Shown here: positions 9,015-18,551 of the stretch, one piece after another
How positions within the stretch are numbered: the first letter of the stretch is position 1
Layout: every line of letters begins with the position of its first letter
NCBI GenBank assembly: GCA_011390935.1
Contig: JAABRL010000003.1
Location: forward strand, 134,740 to 198,739
Direction of reading: 5' to 3'
Length of the DNA stretch: 64,000 nucleotides
From: Gemmatimonas sp.
Lineage (GTDB): Bacteria; Gemmatimonadota; Gemmatimonadetes; Gemmatimonadales; Gemmatimonadaceae
Notes under the pieces: generated by a model
The model's input: only the letters and a program-made list of their open reading frames with translations
Databases searched by the model: none
Told to the model about the DNA's origin: nothing
Translations under genes and position numbers: made by a program

Positions 9015-10736
9015 TCACGTCTGGAACGCGCCCACCAGCGCACGCAGTCGCACGCTCGCCGTCTGCAGCATCTCGGCGGTGGCGGAGACTTCCTGGGCGG
9101 ACGCGCTGGTCTGCTCCGTGCTGGCGGCCACCTGTTCGGCTGCCGCCGCGTGTCCTTCGGAGGTATCGCGTGCGCTGGTGAGCGAATGCTGCACGGCTCC
9201 CAGCGATGCGCGATTGTCGTGCACCGCGGTGACAACGCGTCGCGTGCTCGATTCCACGCGCTCCACCACCCGTTCGATGCGACCGAGCGCGGTGGACACA
9301 TCGCTGGCCACATCGCCCGCGGCCTGCATGCGGGTGGCCCCGGATTCGACCGCGTTCGAGGCGCTGATCAGGCGTGTGCGAATCCGCTTCACCTGTTCGG
9401 TGACTTCGAACGCGGCCTGTTCACTCTGCTCCGCGAGCGTGCGCACCTCCTGCGCCACCACCGCGAAGCCACGGCCCGCGGGCCCGGCACGCGCGGCTTC
9501 GATGGCCGCATTGAGCGCGAGCAGATTCGTCTGCGTGGCAATCTCGGAGATGACGTTCACGAAATCGTCCACCACCCCTGTGACGTCACGCAGGCCGCTC
9601 ATCTCGGTCTGTGATTCGAGCACGGTGGCGCGTGCGGCTTCAAGCGCATCGAGTGCCTTCTGCACCTGATCGCGTGTGCCGTTGGCGGTGGCGCGAATGT
9701 CTTCGGTGGCCTGCCCGGTTTCGTCGACGGCCTCACCGATGGCCGCGCCCGACTCGGCCAGGTCATGCAGCGCCACACTGGCCGCATTGAGGGCATCGAG
9801 CTGCACCGTGGCGCCGTGCGAGATGTCCATCACGGCGGTCGCCACATGTTGCGACGACGCGGCCGCCGACGAAGAGGACGCGGTCAGCTCGCGTGCGGCG
9901 AGCGTTACCCGGTCGGCTTCACCCTGCACCTCGTGCAGCAGGGCGCGCAGTCGCGCACGCGCCTGCTGTACGCCGGTGAGCAGATGGGCGTACTCGCTGG
10001 CGATCGCGTTGGCATCGAGCGTCGGCGGCGGCTCGCGCAGATCACCGACACCGAGCGCCGCCAGCTCGTCCTGCAGGGCGCTCAACGGCTGTGAGACGGC
10101 GCGTGCCGTGGTGAGCCCGAAGAACGCCGCGACGGCAAACGCAAGCGCAATGACGAGCGCCAGCGAGAGCTCGCTCTGTCGCTGCGTCACGCCCATGTCG
10201 GTCTGCGCGCGTTCCGCACCGGCGCGCGCCGCGTCGCGCAGCTCCTGCAGATGAATCTCGATGCGATTGATATCCTCCGACGTTTCGGCGAGCACGCGGG
10301 CTGCGTCGGCCGGTCGATTGAGCACCTGCAAGGCATGCGTGGTCGCGATGCGCACCTCGAGGGCGGCCTGCCGGTCGGCGATGCGTTCGAGCACGAGCCG
10401 CTCGCGGTCGCCGAGCGCGCTGTCCGCGCTCGCGGCGCGCAACACACGATCCGCTTCCCGCGACATGGCCAGATAGCGGTCCGCGTCCTCCGGCAGCCCG
10501 GATTGCAGGTAGCGCAGGGCACCCACCACCTCGCGCAGGATGCCGGTGATCACGCGCTCGGTGATCGTGGTCTTGGCGGCCAGTTGGGAGACGGTGCGTT
10601 CCGATTCCAGGTTGGTGCGCTGCAGCCCGAACCAGCCGAGCACGCCGGCGATGAGCAGCAGACCGATCGACGTGCCGAACCCGGCGAACAGGCGGCCGCG
10701 GATGGTGGCGATGCGGAGGCGTGAGCGTCGAGTCAT
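9015..10736 (-). CDS. Methyl-accepting chemotaxis protein
   Basis: A 573-residue chemoreceptor. TM1 is at about residues 16-36 and TM2 at about 191-211, enclosing a mostly helical periplasmic domain of about 150 residues that resembles four-helix-bundle sensors. A HAMP-type linker follows, then a long methyl-accepting signalling coiled coil whose tip carries the conserved [16 protein letters not shown]. The start at 10736 is chosen because its ATG overlaps the stop of the upstream binding-protein gene in an ATGA and because it gives a short basic tail before TM1. Longer in-frame starts would put over 50 Arg-rich residues before TM1. The coupling suggests the receptor reads the ligand state of that binding protein. 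No che genes are nearby. Confidence 0.92.
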   Translation of the reverse strand: MTRRSRLRIATIRGRLFAGFGTSIGLLLIAGVLGWFGLQRTNLESERTVSQLAAKTTITERVITGILREVVGALRYLQSGLPEDADRYLAMSREADRVLRAASADSALGDRERLVLERIADRQAALEVRIATTHALQVLNRPADAARVLAETSEDINRIEIHLQELRDAARAGAERAQTDMGVTQRQSELSLALVIALAFAVAAFFGLTTARAVSQPLSALQDELAALGVGDLREPPPTLDANAIASEYAHLLTGVQQARARLRALLHEVQGEADRVTLAARELTASSSSAAASSQHVATAVMDISHGATVQLDALNAASVALHDLAESGAAIGEAVDETGQATEDIRATANGTRDQVQKALDALEAARATVLESQTEMSGLRDVTGVVDDFVNVISEIATQTNLLALNAAIEAARAGPAGRGFAVVAQEVRTLAEQSEQAAFEVTEQVKRIRTRLISASNAVESGATRMQAAGDVASDVSTALGRIERVVERVESSTRRVVTAVHDNRASLGAVQHSLTSARDTSEGHAAAAEQVAASTEQTSASAQEVSATAEMLQTASVRLRALVGAFQT

Positions 10737-11899
10737 GGGGCAGGCCGATCGGAGGCCGGTACCGTGCGCACGACCACGCTGCGTCCGATCACATCGTGTG
10801 TGCCGGGCGCAAAGGCCACGCGGCCGCCGGCGCCCTCGAGGGCGAGTGATTCGAGCGCCACGCGCAAACCGGCTCGCGTCTTCTCCGGCGCGGTGCGCCA
10901 CGCGGTGCCGATCGCCAGCGCTGCGTCGTAGGCCATGGCCGCGAAGCCATCGGGCGGCTCGCGGTGCGTCGCGGCCCAGTCGGTGAGGAAGCGCTGCGCT
11001 TCGGCGCCCGTGGCCGCTTCGGCGTGGAAGAAGGTGACGTAGCGCGCACCCGCGAACTCGGGCATGCCCGCCAACCCCTCGGTGCCGTCGCCGCCGATGA
11101 ACGTGGCCCGGGCACCCGCGGCACGCAGGGCGCGCAGGAACGGCACGGCATCCTCGGTGTCGCCGGGGAAGAGCACGATGTCCGGGTCTTCGCGGGCCAC
11201 GTGGGCGGCGTAGACGCTCCAGTCGGTCTGTCCGGCGAGGTACGGGTCACGAATGAGCACGGTGCCGCCGCGGGCGGTCCAGGCGTCGGTGAAGGCGCCG
11301 GCCCAATCGCGGCCGTAGGCATCGTTTCGGTACACGACCGCCGCAATGCCCACACGCAGAGTATCCCAGGCGTAGCGCGCGACATCACGGGCGCCCGCGG
11401 CGTCGCTGGGGGCCACGCGGAAAAACCACGGACTGATGCCTGAGAGCTGCGGCGAGGAGGCGGTCGGCGAAATGGCCACGACGGCGTCGCGTCCGCCTGA
11501 CCCCACATTGGCGTAGACGGGAATGGCTACCTGGGTGGCGCCGCTCTCGGGATGCCCCACGACGCCGATCACGCGCGGGTCGGCGCGGTGGGCTGCGGCG
11601 ACCCCGACCACGCTGGCCGCAGAGTCGGCGGGCAGTGCGACGCGAAAAATGATGTCGCCGTCGGCATTCAGGCGCGCCACGGCCAGTGTCACGCCACGTA
11701 CGACCTGGGCATAGCCTGGGCGATCGGGGAGGGCGCCGACCGCGATGGCGACCTCGCCACTGGGCGCGGCGACCGGTGCGCAGGCGAGCAGTGCGGCGCC
11801 AGCACCGAACAGCAGTCGGTGCAGGATCCGGGCTGTTTGGGTGGTGCGCGGGGCGCGATGGGCGCGCAGGCAGTGAGACGACGGTGTCGAGCAGTGCAT
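10733..11899 (-). CDS. Branched-chain-amino-acid-type periplasmic binding lipoprotein (type 1 PBP)
   Basis: A 388-residue protein. The N-terminus has a hydrophobic run and lipobox LLAC, so it is membrane-anchored on the periplasmic side. The body follows the LivK/Peripla_BP_6 plan: [11 protein letters not shown] start, [21 protein letters not shown] (ligand-contact region), [15 protein letters not shown] hinge and [10 protein letters not shown]. These proteins bind amino acids or small amides. No ABC permease or ATPase genes are present. Instead the stop overlaps the start of the chemoreceptor (ATGA), so the likely role is as a sensory ligand-binding partner. The start at 11899 is the first Met that leaves a signal peptide of sensible length; 11962 is possible. 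Confidence 0.85.
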   Translation of the reverse strand: MHCSTPSSHCLRAHRAPRTTQTARILHRLLFGAGAALLACAPVAAPSGEVAIAVGALPDRPGYAQVVRGVTLAVARLNADGDIIFRVALPADSAASVVGVAAAHRADPRVIGVVGHPESGATQVAIPVYANVGSGGRDAVVAISPTASSPQLSGISPWFFRVAPSDAAGARDVARYAWDTLRVGIAAVVYRNDAYGRDWAGAFTDAWTARGGTVLIRDPYLAGQTDWSVYAAHVAREDPDIVLFPGDTEDAVPFLRALRAAGARATFIGGDGTEGLAGMPEFAGARYVTFFHAEAATGAEAQRFLTDWAATHREPPDGFAAMAYDAALAIGTAWRTAPEKTRAGLRVALESLALEGAGGRVAFAPGTHDVIGRSVVVRTVPASDRPAP

Positions 11900-12060
11900 G
11901 GCGTGAAGCGGAGCGCGCTCGGCGCAACAATGAGGTTCGGAACGGTCGGTCCTATCGTGCATCGCTGTGCACTCACCGATCTTTCTCTGTGAGCAGGACG
12001 ATCATGCGGGCACGAGGCAATCCGCACGGTACTTGCTTGCCTAGCGTTGAAACCGCGGTT

Positions 12061-12066
12061 TAGCTT
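12061..12066 (+). promoter_or_regulatory. -10-like box upstream of the cytochrome oxidase operon
   Basis: TAGCTT lies 13 nt before the ATG at 12080 and would start transcription about 12073. The same TA(T/G)CTT hexamer recurs before other genes in this window. No convincing -35 hexamer is visible. The 12000-12080 stretch lies between the divergent binding-protein gene and coxB and is the only place for the operon promoter. Not proven. Confidence 0.45.
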
Positions 12067-12079
12067 CGACGGACTCCCC

Positions 12080-13411
12080 ATGATTCACACGTCGTCAACA
12101 ACGACATCACTCACTCTCGGAACTGGCATGGCCTTCATGTTCCGTCAGCGTCGCTGGACCTCCACGGCGCTTCTGGTTGCACTGGCACTGATCGCCGGTG
12201 CGTGCAGCGGCGAGTATCCCAACTCGACGTTCAACCACACGACAGACTTCAACGCCGCGAACGATGCGGTGTGGGACAAGTTGCTGTTGTTCGGCACGAT
12301 CGTGTTCGTGGCCGTTGAAGTCGCGCTGATCTACGTGATCGTGCGCTTCCGCAAACGCGCCAACAGCCCCGATCCGAAGCCGGTGCACGGCAACACGATG
12401 CTGGAGATTCTGTGGACGGCGATTCCGGCCGTGATTCTGATCTTCATCGCGATTCCGACCGTGCGCACGATCTTCGCCACGCAGGCCAAGGCGGCGCCCG
12501 ACGCACTGCAGATCGAAGTGGTGGGCCATCAGTGGTGGTGGGAGTTCCGCTATCCCGAGTACGGCATCACCACGGCCAACGAGATCTATCTGCCCAAAGG
12601 GCGCACGGTGAACTTTGCGCTCACCACGGTCGACGTGCTGCACTCGTTCTGGGTGCCGCAGCTCGGTGGCAAGCGCGACCTGATCACGAACAAGACGAAC
12701 TTTTTGTGGTTCACGCCGAACACGGACATCCAGACGGAGGCCTACAATGGCTTCTGTGCGGAGTACTGCGGGTCGTCGCACGCGAACATGAAGTTCCGCG
12801 TGTACACGGTGGAACCGGCCGAGTTTGAACGGTGGGCGCAGCATCAGGCGCGTCCGGCCGTCTTCCCGGTGCAAGCGGCGGTGCCGATGGTGCCGAGCGG
12901 CGCCGGTGTGGCGCTGCAGGACGTCGCGGCGGACTCGATGGTTGCAGATTCGACCGCGCCTGCCACGCCGATGTTGGAGCCGTACTGGTTCCCGCGCGAG
13001 CAGTTGCCGGCGCACGTGATTCCCACCACGCGCCTGCCGAAGAACCTCACGTTCGACGAATCGCTGCTCGCCGCCGCGGACGCAGAGCGCGGCCGTGAGT
13101 TGTACTCGCGCTCGAGCTGCATCGGCTGCCATGCGATCGCCGGCAATCCGATGTCGGTGTCCAAGGTGGGACCGAACCTCACGCATCTGGCCACGCGCCA
13201 CACGATCGCGTCGGGGTTGTACGCCAACGACGCGAAGCATCTCGCGCTGTGGATCAAGAATGCGCCGGCGATGAAGCCGGGCAGCCTCATGCCAAGCATC
13301 GGCATCGGCGAGACGGACCCGGTGCGCAAGAACGTCATCTCGGCAGCGATGGGCGGCCTCACGGACGCGCAGATCGCTGACATCGTTGCCTACCTGCAGG
13401 CTCTCCAGTAA
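12080..13411 (+). CDS. coxB: Cytochrome c oxidase subunit II with C-terminal cytochrome c domain (caa3 type)
   Basis: Subunit II of a haem-copper oxidase. It accepts electrons at the dinuclear CuA centre and passes them to subunit I. A lipobox (IAGAC) and two TM helices precede the cupredoxin domain. The CuA ligands are visible in FCAEYCGSSHANM (Cys-x3-Cys, His, Met; CuA cysteine codons at 12755 and 12767), and the aromatic patch is HQWWWEF. After an Ala/Pro linker comes a fused cytochrome c with CIGCH (codon 13118) and a Met ligand in GSLMPSIG, so this is a caa3-type enzyme that can take electrons without a soluble cytochrome. The start may be ATG 12080 (just after a -10-like box) or 12128; the frame opens at 12047. 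First gene of the operon. Confidence 0.95.
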   Translation: MIHTSSTTTSLTLGTGMAFMFRQRRWTSTALLVALALIAGACSGEYPNSTFNHTTDFNAANDAVWDKLLLFGTIVFVAVEVALIYVIVRFRKRANSPDPKPVHGNTMLEILWTAIPAVILIFIAIPTVRTIFATQAKAAPDALQIEVVGHQWWWEFRYPEYGITTANEIYLPKGRTVNFALTTVDVLHSFWVPQLGGKRDLITNKTNFLWFTPNTDIQTEAYNGFCAEYCGSSHANMKFRVYTVEPAEFERWAQHQARPAVFPVQAAVPMVPSGAGVALQDVAADSMVADSTAPATPMLEPYWFPREQLPAHVIPTTRLPKNLTFDESLLAAADAERGRELYSRSSCIGCHAIAGNPMSVSKVGPNLTHLATRHTIASGLYANDAKHLALWIKNAPAMKPGSLMPSIGIGETDPVRKNVISAAMGGLTDAQIADIVAYLQALQ

Positions 13412-13428
13412 CCCCGACACCCCCAGCG

Positions 13429-15309
13429 ATGGCCACCATCGTCGCCGCACCGCCGTATGCATCAACCGCCACCGAGTCCGCGAACACCGGGCTCTGGAGC
13501 TGGCTGACCACGGTCGATCACAAGCGCATCGGCGTCCTCTACCTGATCACGGCACTCGTGTTTTTCGTGATCGGCGGGCTCGAAGCGTTCCTCATCCGCG
13601 CCCAGCTGGCCGTGCCGAATGGACAGGTCCTGTCCGCCGACATGTACAACCAGCTGTTCACCATGCACGGCACCACGATGGTGTTCCTCGCCATCATGCC
13701 GCTGTCGGCCGCCTTCTTCAACTTTCTCATTCCGCTGCAGATCGGCGCGCGTGACGTCGCCTTTCCGCGATTGAATGCGTTCAGTTACTGGGTGTATCTG
13801 CTCGGCGGCATTTTCATCACCGTTCCGATCTTCTTCTCGGTCGCGCCCGACGGCGGCTGGTTCGGCTACGCGCCGTTGAGCACGAAGCAGTTCTCGCCCC
13901 AGATCAACATGGATTTCTGGGTGCTCGGCCTGCAGATCCTCGGCATTTCGTCACTGGCCGCGGCGTTCAACTTCATCACCACGATCATCAACATGCGGGC
14001 GCCCGGCATGCATCTCATGCGCATGCCGATCTTCACGTGGATGTCGTTCGTGGTGCAGTTCCTGGTGGCGCTGGCGTTCCCGGTCATCACCGTCGCCCTC
14101 GTCTTCCTGCAGTTCGACCGCTTCTTCGGCACGAACTTCTACGCGATCGGCGCCGGCGCCGACCCGCTGCTGTGGCAGCACCTGTTCTGGGTGTTCGGCC
14201 ATCCCGAAGTCTACATTCTCATTCTGCCGGCCTTCGGTCTCGTCTCCGAAGTGCTCCCCACGTTCTCGAAGAAGCCGCTGTTCGGGTATCCCGTGATGGT
14301 GTACTCGGGCATTCTGATCGGCTTTCTCGGCTTCGGCGTGTGGGCGCATCACATGTTCTCGGTGGGCATGGGCCCGATTGCAGACGCGGTGTTCTCGCTC
14401 ACCACGATGCTCATCGCCATTCCCACGGGCGTGAAGATCTTCAACTGGATGGCCACCATGTGGGACGGCCAACTCCGCTTCACGGTGGCCATGAAGTTCG
14501 GCATCGCGCTGGTGGGCATGTTCACCATCGGCGGCATCTCGGGCGTGATGCACAGCTCGCCGCCGGCCGACCTGCAGCAGACCGACACGTACTTCATCGT
14601 GGCGCACTTTCACTACGTGCTCTTCGGTGGATCGATGTTCGGCCTCTTCGCCGGCCTGTACTACTACTTCCCGAAGATCTCCGGTCGCTTCATGAGCGAG
14701 TCGCTCGGCAACTGGCACTTCTGGCTGTCGCTCATCGGCATGAACCTCACGTTCTTCCCGATGCACTTCAGCGGACTGCTCGGCATGCCGCGCCGCACCT
14801 ATCAGTACGACGCGGGGCAGGGCATCGAGCTGTTCAACATGCTCTCCACGGTGGGCACGCTGGTGCTCATGCTCGGCACGCTGTTCGGGCTGATCAACCT
14901 GTGGAAGTCGTGGAAGTCGGGTGAGCGCGCGTCGAGCAACCCGTGGGGCGCGCCCACGATCGAGTGGGCGATCCCGTCACCGCCGCCGGAGCACAACTTC
15001 GACGAGCTGCCGAAGATCACCTCGCGCTATCCGCTGTGGGACCTCAAGGGCACCGTCATCGCCAAGCCGACCACGGTCGCCGAAGAGGCGGGCTTCAAGC
15101 AGCTCACCGCCAAGCAGCTCGGCATCCCCATGCCGAATCCGTCCATTCTGCCGCTCATCACGGCCACGGGTGTGATCGTGATGTTCAGTGGCATGCTCTT
15201 CACCGACACCAACCAGAAGCTCGCGATCGCCATCATGATCGGTGGTGCCGTCTGGTGGATCGCCAGCCTCTACAGCTGGCTCCTCACGCCGCTCGAGGAC
15301 GCGCACTAG
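13429..15309 (+). CDS. coxA: Cytochrome c oxidase subunit I
   Basis: The catalytic 12-helix subunit (626 residues) that reduces O2 to water and pumps protons. Signatures seen: TVDHKRIGVLYL at the N-terminus, low-spin haem ligand region MHGTTMVF, the CuB/cross-linked Tyr motif WVFGHPEVYILILP, WAHHMFSVGM (CuB His pair) and the haem-ligand pair in FIVAHFHYVLFGG. The HPEVY Tyr indicates an A-type enzyme. The protein runs about 70-80 residues beyond the usual core and ends in two more hydrophobic segments (about 570-620), as in some caa3 oxidases with extended subunit I. It starts 17 bp after coxB and ends one base before the coxC start codon. Confidence 0.97.
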   Translation: MATIVAAPPYASTATESANTGLWSWLTTVDHKRIGVLYLITALVFFVIGGLEAFLIRAQLAVPNGQVLSADMYNQLFTMHGTTMVFLAIMPLSAAFFNFLIPLQIGARDVAFPRLNAFSYWVYLLGGIFITVPIFFSVAPDGGWFGYAPLSTKQFSPQINMDFWVLGLQILGISSLAAAFNFITTIINMRAPGMHLMRMPIFTWMSFVVQFLVALAFPVITVALVFLQFDRFFGTNFYAIGAGADPLLWQHLFWVFGHPEVYILILPAFGLVSEVLPTFSKKPLFGYPVMVYSGILIGFLGFGVWAHHMFSVGMGPIADAVFSLTTMLIAIPTGVKIFNWMATMWDGQLRFTVAMKFGIALVGMFTIGGISGVMHSSPPADLQQTDTYFIVAHFHYVLFGGSMFGLFAGLYYYFPKISGRFMSESLGNWHFWLSLIGMNLTFFPMHFSGLLGMPRRTYQYDAGQGIELFNMLSTVGTLVLMLGTLFGLINLWKSWKSGERASSNPWGAPTIEWAIPSPPPEHNFDELPKITSRYPLWDLKGTVIAKPTTVAEEAGFKQLTAKQLGIPMPNPSILPLITATGVIVMFSGMLFTDTNQKLAIAIMIGGAVWWIASLYSWLLTPLEDAH

Positions 15310-15310
15310 C

Positions 15311-15997
15311 ATGACCGCCACCACCATTCCCGCCGCGGAGCACGCGGACGCCGGGCACGGGCACCACTACACCACGCTCGGTCTCGACAACCGCAAGATC
15401 GCGATCTGGACCTTCATCGGGTCCGAATGCATGCTGTTCGCGTCGCTGATCTCCACGTACCTCATCTACAAGGGGCGCTCGATCAAGGGCCCCTTCCCGC
15501 ATGAGCCGTGGACCGATCCGGTCACGAACACGGTGTATCCGGCCATCCTCGACATCCCCGTCACGTCGGCCTCCACCTTCGTGCTGCTGATGTCGTCGTT
15601 CGCGATGGTGCTCGCGCTCGCGGCCGTACAGAACAAGGAGCTGCCCAAGCACACCATGGGCGAGAAGATCCTCGGCTCGAGCAAGCTGTGGCTGTGGGTG
15701 ACGTGCCTCATGGGCACCGCGTTCCTCGGCTTCCAGGCGTTCGAGTTCACGGCCTTCATTCGTGAAGGGCTCACCATTCGCACCAATCTCTTCGGCTCGA
15801 GCTTCTTCACGCTCACCGGCTTCCACGGCGCGCACGTGGCCGTGGGTGTGTGCTGGCTCTTCTCCCTGCTCGCGATCGACTACAAGCGAGGGCTGCGGCC
15901 GGCCGATGCCACCAACGTGGACATCGCCGCGCTGTACTGGCACTTCGTGGACGTGATCTGGATCGTGATCTTCACGCTCGTGTACCTCATCAAGTAA
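15311..15997 (+). CDS. coxC: Cytochrome c oxidase subunit III
   Basis: A 228-residue membrane subunit that stabilises proton uptake by subunit I. Recognisable pieces are FIGSECMLFASLISTYLIYKG, the Glu-bearing helix around GFQAFEFTAFI and the C-terminal FHGAHVAVGVCWLF...WHFVDVIWIVIFTLVYLIK, which is nearly diagnostic for CoxC. About five TM helices are visible, fewer than the seven of mitochondrial COX3, as is common in bacterial caa3 enzymes. The ATG at 15311 follows the coxA stop (15307-15309) by one base. The in-frame extension upstream overlaps coxA and is rejected. Confidence 0.95.
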   Translation: MTATTIPAAEHADAGHGHHYTTLGLDNRKIAIWTFIGSECMLFASLISTYLIYKGRSIKGPFPHEPWTDPVTNTVYPAILDIPVTSASTFVLLMSSFAMVLALAAVQNKELPKHTMGEKILGSSKLWLWVTCLMGTAFLGFQAFEFTAFIREGLTIRTNLFGSSFFTLTGFHGAHVAVGVCWLFSLLAIDYKRGLRPADATNVDIAALYWHFVDVIWIVIFTLVYLIK

Positions 15998-16004
15998 CCA
16001 CACC

Positions 16005-16352
16005 ATGGCCCTTGATCACGCAGCCGGCGCCGCCGGCCACGCCGATGGACACGACCATCCGACCTGGTCCACGTACTGGAAGATTGCGGTCATCCTGTTC
16101 GTGATCACCGCGGTCGAAGTGTCCGCGTTCTACATCCCGGCATGGGAAACGTCGTGGATCTACGTGCCGAGCATGCTCACGCTCTCCACGATCAAGTTCG
16201 TGCTGGTGGTGATGTACTACATGCACCTCAAGTACGACCACAAGCTCTTCCGGTCGCTGTTCACGGGTCCGCTCATTGTGGCGGCACTCACGCTCGTCGG
16301 CTTGATGTTCCTGTTCAGCAAGCTGTCCATCCGCCTCGGTCTTCTGAGCTGA
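16005..16352 (+). CDS. coxD: Cytochrome c oxidase subunit IV family protein
   Basis: A 115-residue protein with a His-rich N-terminal tail (HAAGAAGHADGHDHP) and three hydrophobic helices (about 25-45, 55-75, 85-105). This is the COX4_pro/CyoD-like accessory subunit usually found after subunit III. It probably helps assemble or stabilise the oxidase. It lies 7 bp after coxC and 19 bp before ctaG. The His-rich tail may bind copper, but that is inference. Confidence 0.88.
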   Translation: MALDHAAGAAGHADGHDHPTWSTYWKIAVILFVITAVEVSAFYIPAWETSWIYVPSMLTLSTIKFVLVVMYYMHLKYDHKLFRSLFTGPLIVAALTLVGLMFLFSKLSIRLGLLS

Positions 16353-16371
16353 GGCGGTCACCCGACCGATC

Positions 16372-17283
16372 ATGTTCCTGCTGCACCCCGCCGTCGACTT
16401 CGGACGGAGCTTCACGCTCCATCCGAGCACGGTGATCGGACTGGCGGCCCTCGGTGCGCTCTATTTCTGGCGAGCGCACCGAGGGCCGTCGCCGCTCGAT
16501 CTCCAGCCCGCGTTCCCGCTGCGCCCCACGGCACACGGCGACGCCCTCACGGGCACCCCCGCGCCTGACGCCGATGCCAACGGGCCGAGTGTGGGACAGC
16601 GCGCCGCCTTCGTGCACGGGCTGCTGCTCATCTTCTTCACGCTGAATGGGCCGCTGCACGACCTGAGCGACTACTACCTGTTCAGCGCGCACATGATTCA
16701 GCACCTCATTCTCACGCTGATCGTGCCGCCGCTGCTGCTGTACGGCACGCCGGGGTGGATGCTGCGCCCGCTGCTGCGCATGCCCGTGCTGGGCGCGCTC
16801 GGCAAACGGCTCACGACGCCCATCTCGAGCTTTCTGTGGTTCAACGCGGTGCTGGCCGTGTGGCACCTGCCGCCCATGTACAACGCGGCGCTCGAGTTTC
16901 ATGCGGTGCACATCATTCAGCACCTCATGTTCATCGCCACGTCGGTACTCATGTGGTGGCCGCTCGCCAGCCGCCTCGCGGAGCTTCCGCGTCTCGCGTT
17001 TCCGGGGCAGATGCTGTTCTGCTTCCTGATGGTGATTCCGATGTCGGTCGTGTCGATCTACATCGTGATGGCCGATTCGTTGCTGTATCCGGCCTACGCC
17101 ATCGCGCCCCGCGTGTGGGGGATCTCGCCGCTCGACGATCAGCAGTACGGTGGGCTGATCATGTGGATCCCGGGCGGCGTGTTCTTCTACGCCGTGATGA
17201 CCGTGGTCTTCTTCAAATGGTCGAACCGCAACGAGGAAGACGCCGGCGAGGACGTGGGCGTGCAGGCCGCTCCGGCGACCTGA
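16372..17283 (+). CDS. ctaG: Cytochrome c oxidase assembly factor CtaG (caa3 type)
   Basis: A 303-residue polytopic membrane protein of the CtaG_caa3 family, needed in Bacillus for a functional caa3 oxidase. Seven or so TM helices are visible. Conserved His-containing pieces include FSAHMIQHLILTLIVPPLLL, WHLPPMYNAALEF and VHIIQHLMFIATS, which fit a copper-handling role. The C-terminus is charged and cytoplasmic-looking. Last gene of the operon; it faces a convergent gene 21 bp away, with a short 7-bp stem (17298-17316) in the gap. Confidence 0.92.
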   Translation: MFLLHPAVDFGRSFTLHPSTVIGLAALGALYFWRAHRGPSPLDLQPAFPLRPTAHGDALTGTPAPDADANGPSVGQRAAFVHGLLLIFFTLNGPLHDLSDYYLFSAHMIQHLILTLIVPPLLLYGTPGWMLRPLLRMPVLGALGKRLTTPISSFLWFNAVLAVWHLPPMYNAALEFHAVHIIQHLMFIATSVLMWWPLASRLAELPRLAFPGQMLFCFLMVIPMSVVSIYIVMADSLLYPAYAIAPRVWGISPLDDQQYGGLIMWIPGGVFFYAVMTVVFFKWSNRNEEDAGEDVGVQAAPAT

Positions 17284-17304
17284 GCCCACGCCTGCGTACC
17301 GCCG

Positions 17305-17796
17305 TTATTCGGCGGTGACCAACACCTGACGCACGCGGCTCGGCAGCGCCGGATGCTGGCGATACATGTAGTACCCCATCGCAGCCGCGCCAATCAGGTT
17401 TGCGATGAACACCTGCAACCAGGTGAGATCGCCGAAGCCCTGCGCGAGCACCGTGGTCCAGCCCACCCACCCCACTTCAAAGATCACGAACAGGCCGATG
17501 AAGCCGATCATCGCGGACGGGGTGCGTTCGGCAACGCTCACCACCCACGCGAAGAGCAGGCCGATGCCCACGAACATCGCGAAGTGGAAAACCGTGTACA
17601 GCACGAAGGACGTGGCAGCGTTGGGGGACGCGTTCGACGAAAAGAGCGTAGCGAGCGATGCGCCAAGCATTCTCGGTGTCCCGAGCAGATTACCGGCGAA
17701 CGCATCGAGGATCCCGAACCAGACGGCGATCGCGGTGGCGCCGATGAGACCGGCGGACACCCCTTCTCGCACGAACGAGCTACGATCTGTCGACAT
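17305..17796 (-). CDS. Small four-helix integral membrane protein
   Basis: A 163-residue protein with four hydrophobic helices (about 17-40, 60-85, 90-110, 125-145) and a basic C-terminal tail. I do not recognise a named family with certainty. The start at 17796 is well supported: GGAGGAAG lies about 6 nt upstream, one of the strongest ribosome-binding sites in the window. Longer in-frame starts would add Pro/Arg-rich residues without a binding site. It is convergent with ctaG and divergent from the lipoprotein at 18000, so it is a single-gene unit. Function unknown. Confidence 0.7.
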   Translation of the reverse strand: MSTDRSSFVREGVSAGLIGATAIAVWFGILDAFAGNLLGTPRMLGASLATLFSSNASPNAATSFVLYTVFHFAMFVGIGLLFAWVVSVAERTPSAMIGFIGLFVIFEVGWVGWTTVLAQGFGDLTWLQVFIANLIGAAAMGYYMYRQHPALPSRVRQVLVTAE

Positions 17797-17999
17797 ACGC
17801 GACTTCCTCCAGGGGACGAACTGGCAGGGGGCCACCAGTCCGGGGAGACCCGGTACGGCGGCGAGAGGCAGGACTGACGAATCAACAGGTCGGTGGCGCA
17901 GAGCGCCAGAGGGGCGGGGTGGGCGGATGGCGCGCACGGGCGCGATCCGACATGATTGGGGAGCGCGGGACCCACCGACCTATCCTCTCCAATACCGTC

Positions 18000-18551
18000 A
18001 TGCCTGCCTTTCGTTCCCCGATCCGCTACGCAGCCGCCCTGCTGCTGGGCACCTCTCTCGCTGCGTGCGGTGGTGGCGCGGATCGTGCCGCAGAGGTGCC
18101 GCCAGAAGAGCTTCCCCCCGATCCGGCCACGGCGTGCATCGGCAGCGCGCCAGCCCCCGTCGCGCTGGCCGTGCAGGACTTCATTGGGGCCGCCGAGCCC
18201 AAGCCGGAGCGCTTTCTCAACGCGGCCACCACCGATTCCGCGTTGCCCGGTCCCGCCGAAGCGATCGTCACCCGCAAAGGCCCCACGTTCTACTGGCTCC
18301 CGGACGCGGCGTCTCAACAGCAGATGCGGGCCAAGCTGGAAGGGGACGGGCCGTGGGTGAACATGCTCGTGGTCGTGCGCGGGCAAACCGATGGCGGCGA
18401 CGGGACGTGGACGATTCGTGTGGGCGGCACGTATATCGGTGGGGAGCTGCACGGCACCGAATCACCCGAAAAGCGCTACACCGTATCGTGCATCATCGGT
18501 GACACGAATGCCTGGAAGGTGACCGACGCCTCGCTCGCCGGGGGCGCATGA
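18000..18551 (+). CDS. Lipoprotein of unknown function
   Basis: A 183-residue protein with signal peptide and lipobox LAAC followed by a Gly/Ala/acidic linker, so it should be lipidated. The mature domain holds FYWLPDAASQQQ and WTIRVGGTYIGGELHGTESPEKRY and two cysteines; I recognise no family. ATG 18000 is preferred to upstream in-frame starts because the signal peptide then begins within ten residues. A TATCCT box at 17981-17986 (13 nt before ATG) could be the -10 site. The stop overlaps the next gene's ATG by 4 bases (ATGA), so the two are translationally coupled. Confidence 0.72.
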   Translation: MPAFRSPIRYAAALLLGTSLAACGGGADRAAEVPPEELPPDPATACIGSAPAPVALAVQDFIGAAEPKPERFLNAATTDSALPGPAEAIVTRKGPTFYWLPDAASQQQMRAKLEGDGPWVNMLVVVRGQTDGGDGTWTIRVGGTYIGGELHGTESPEKRYTVSCIIGDTNAWKVTDASLAGGA

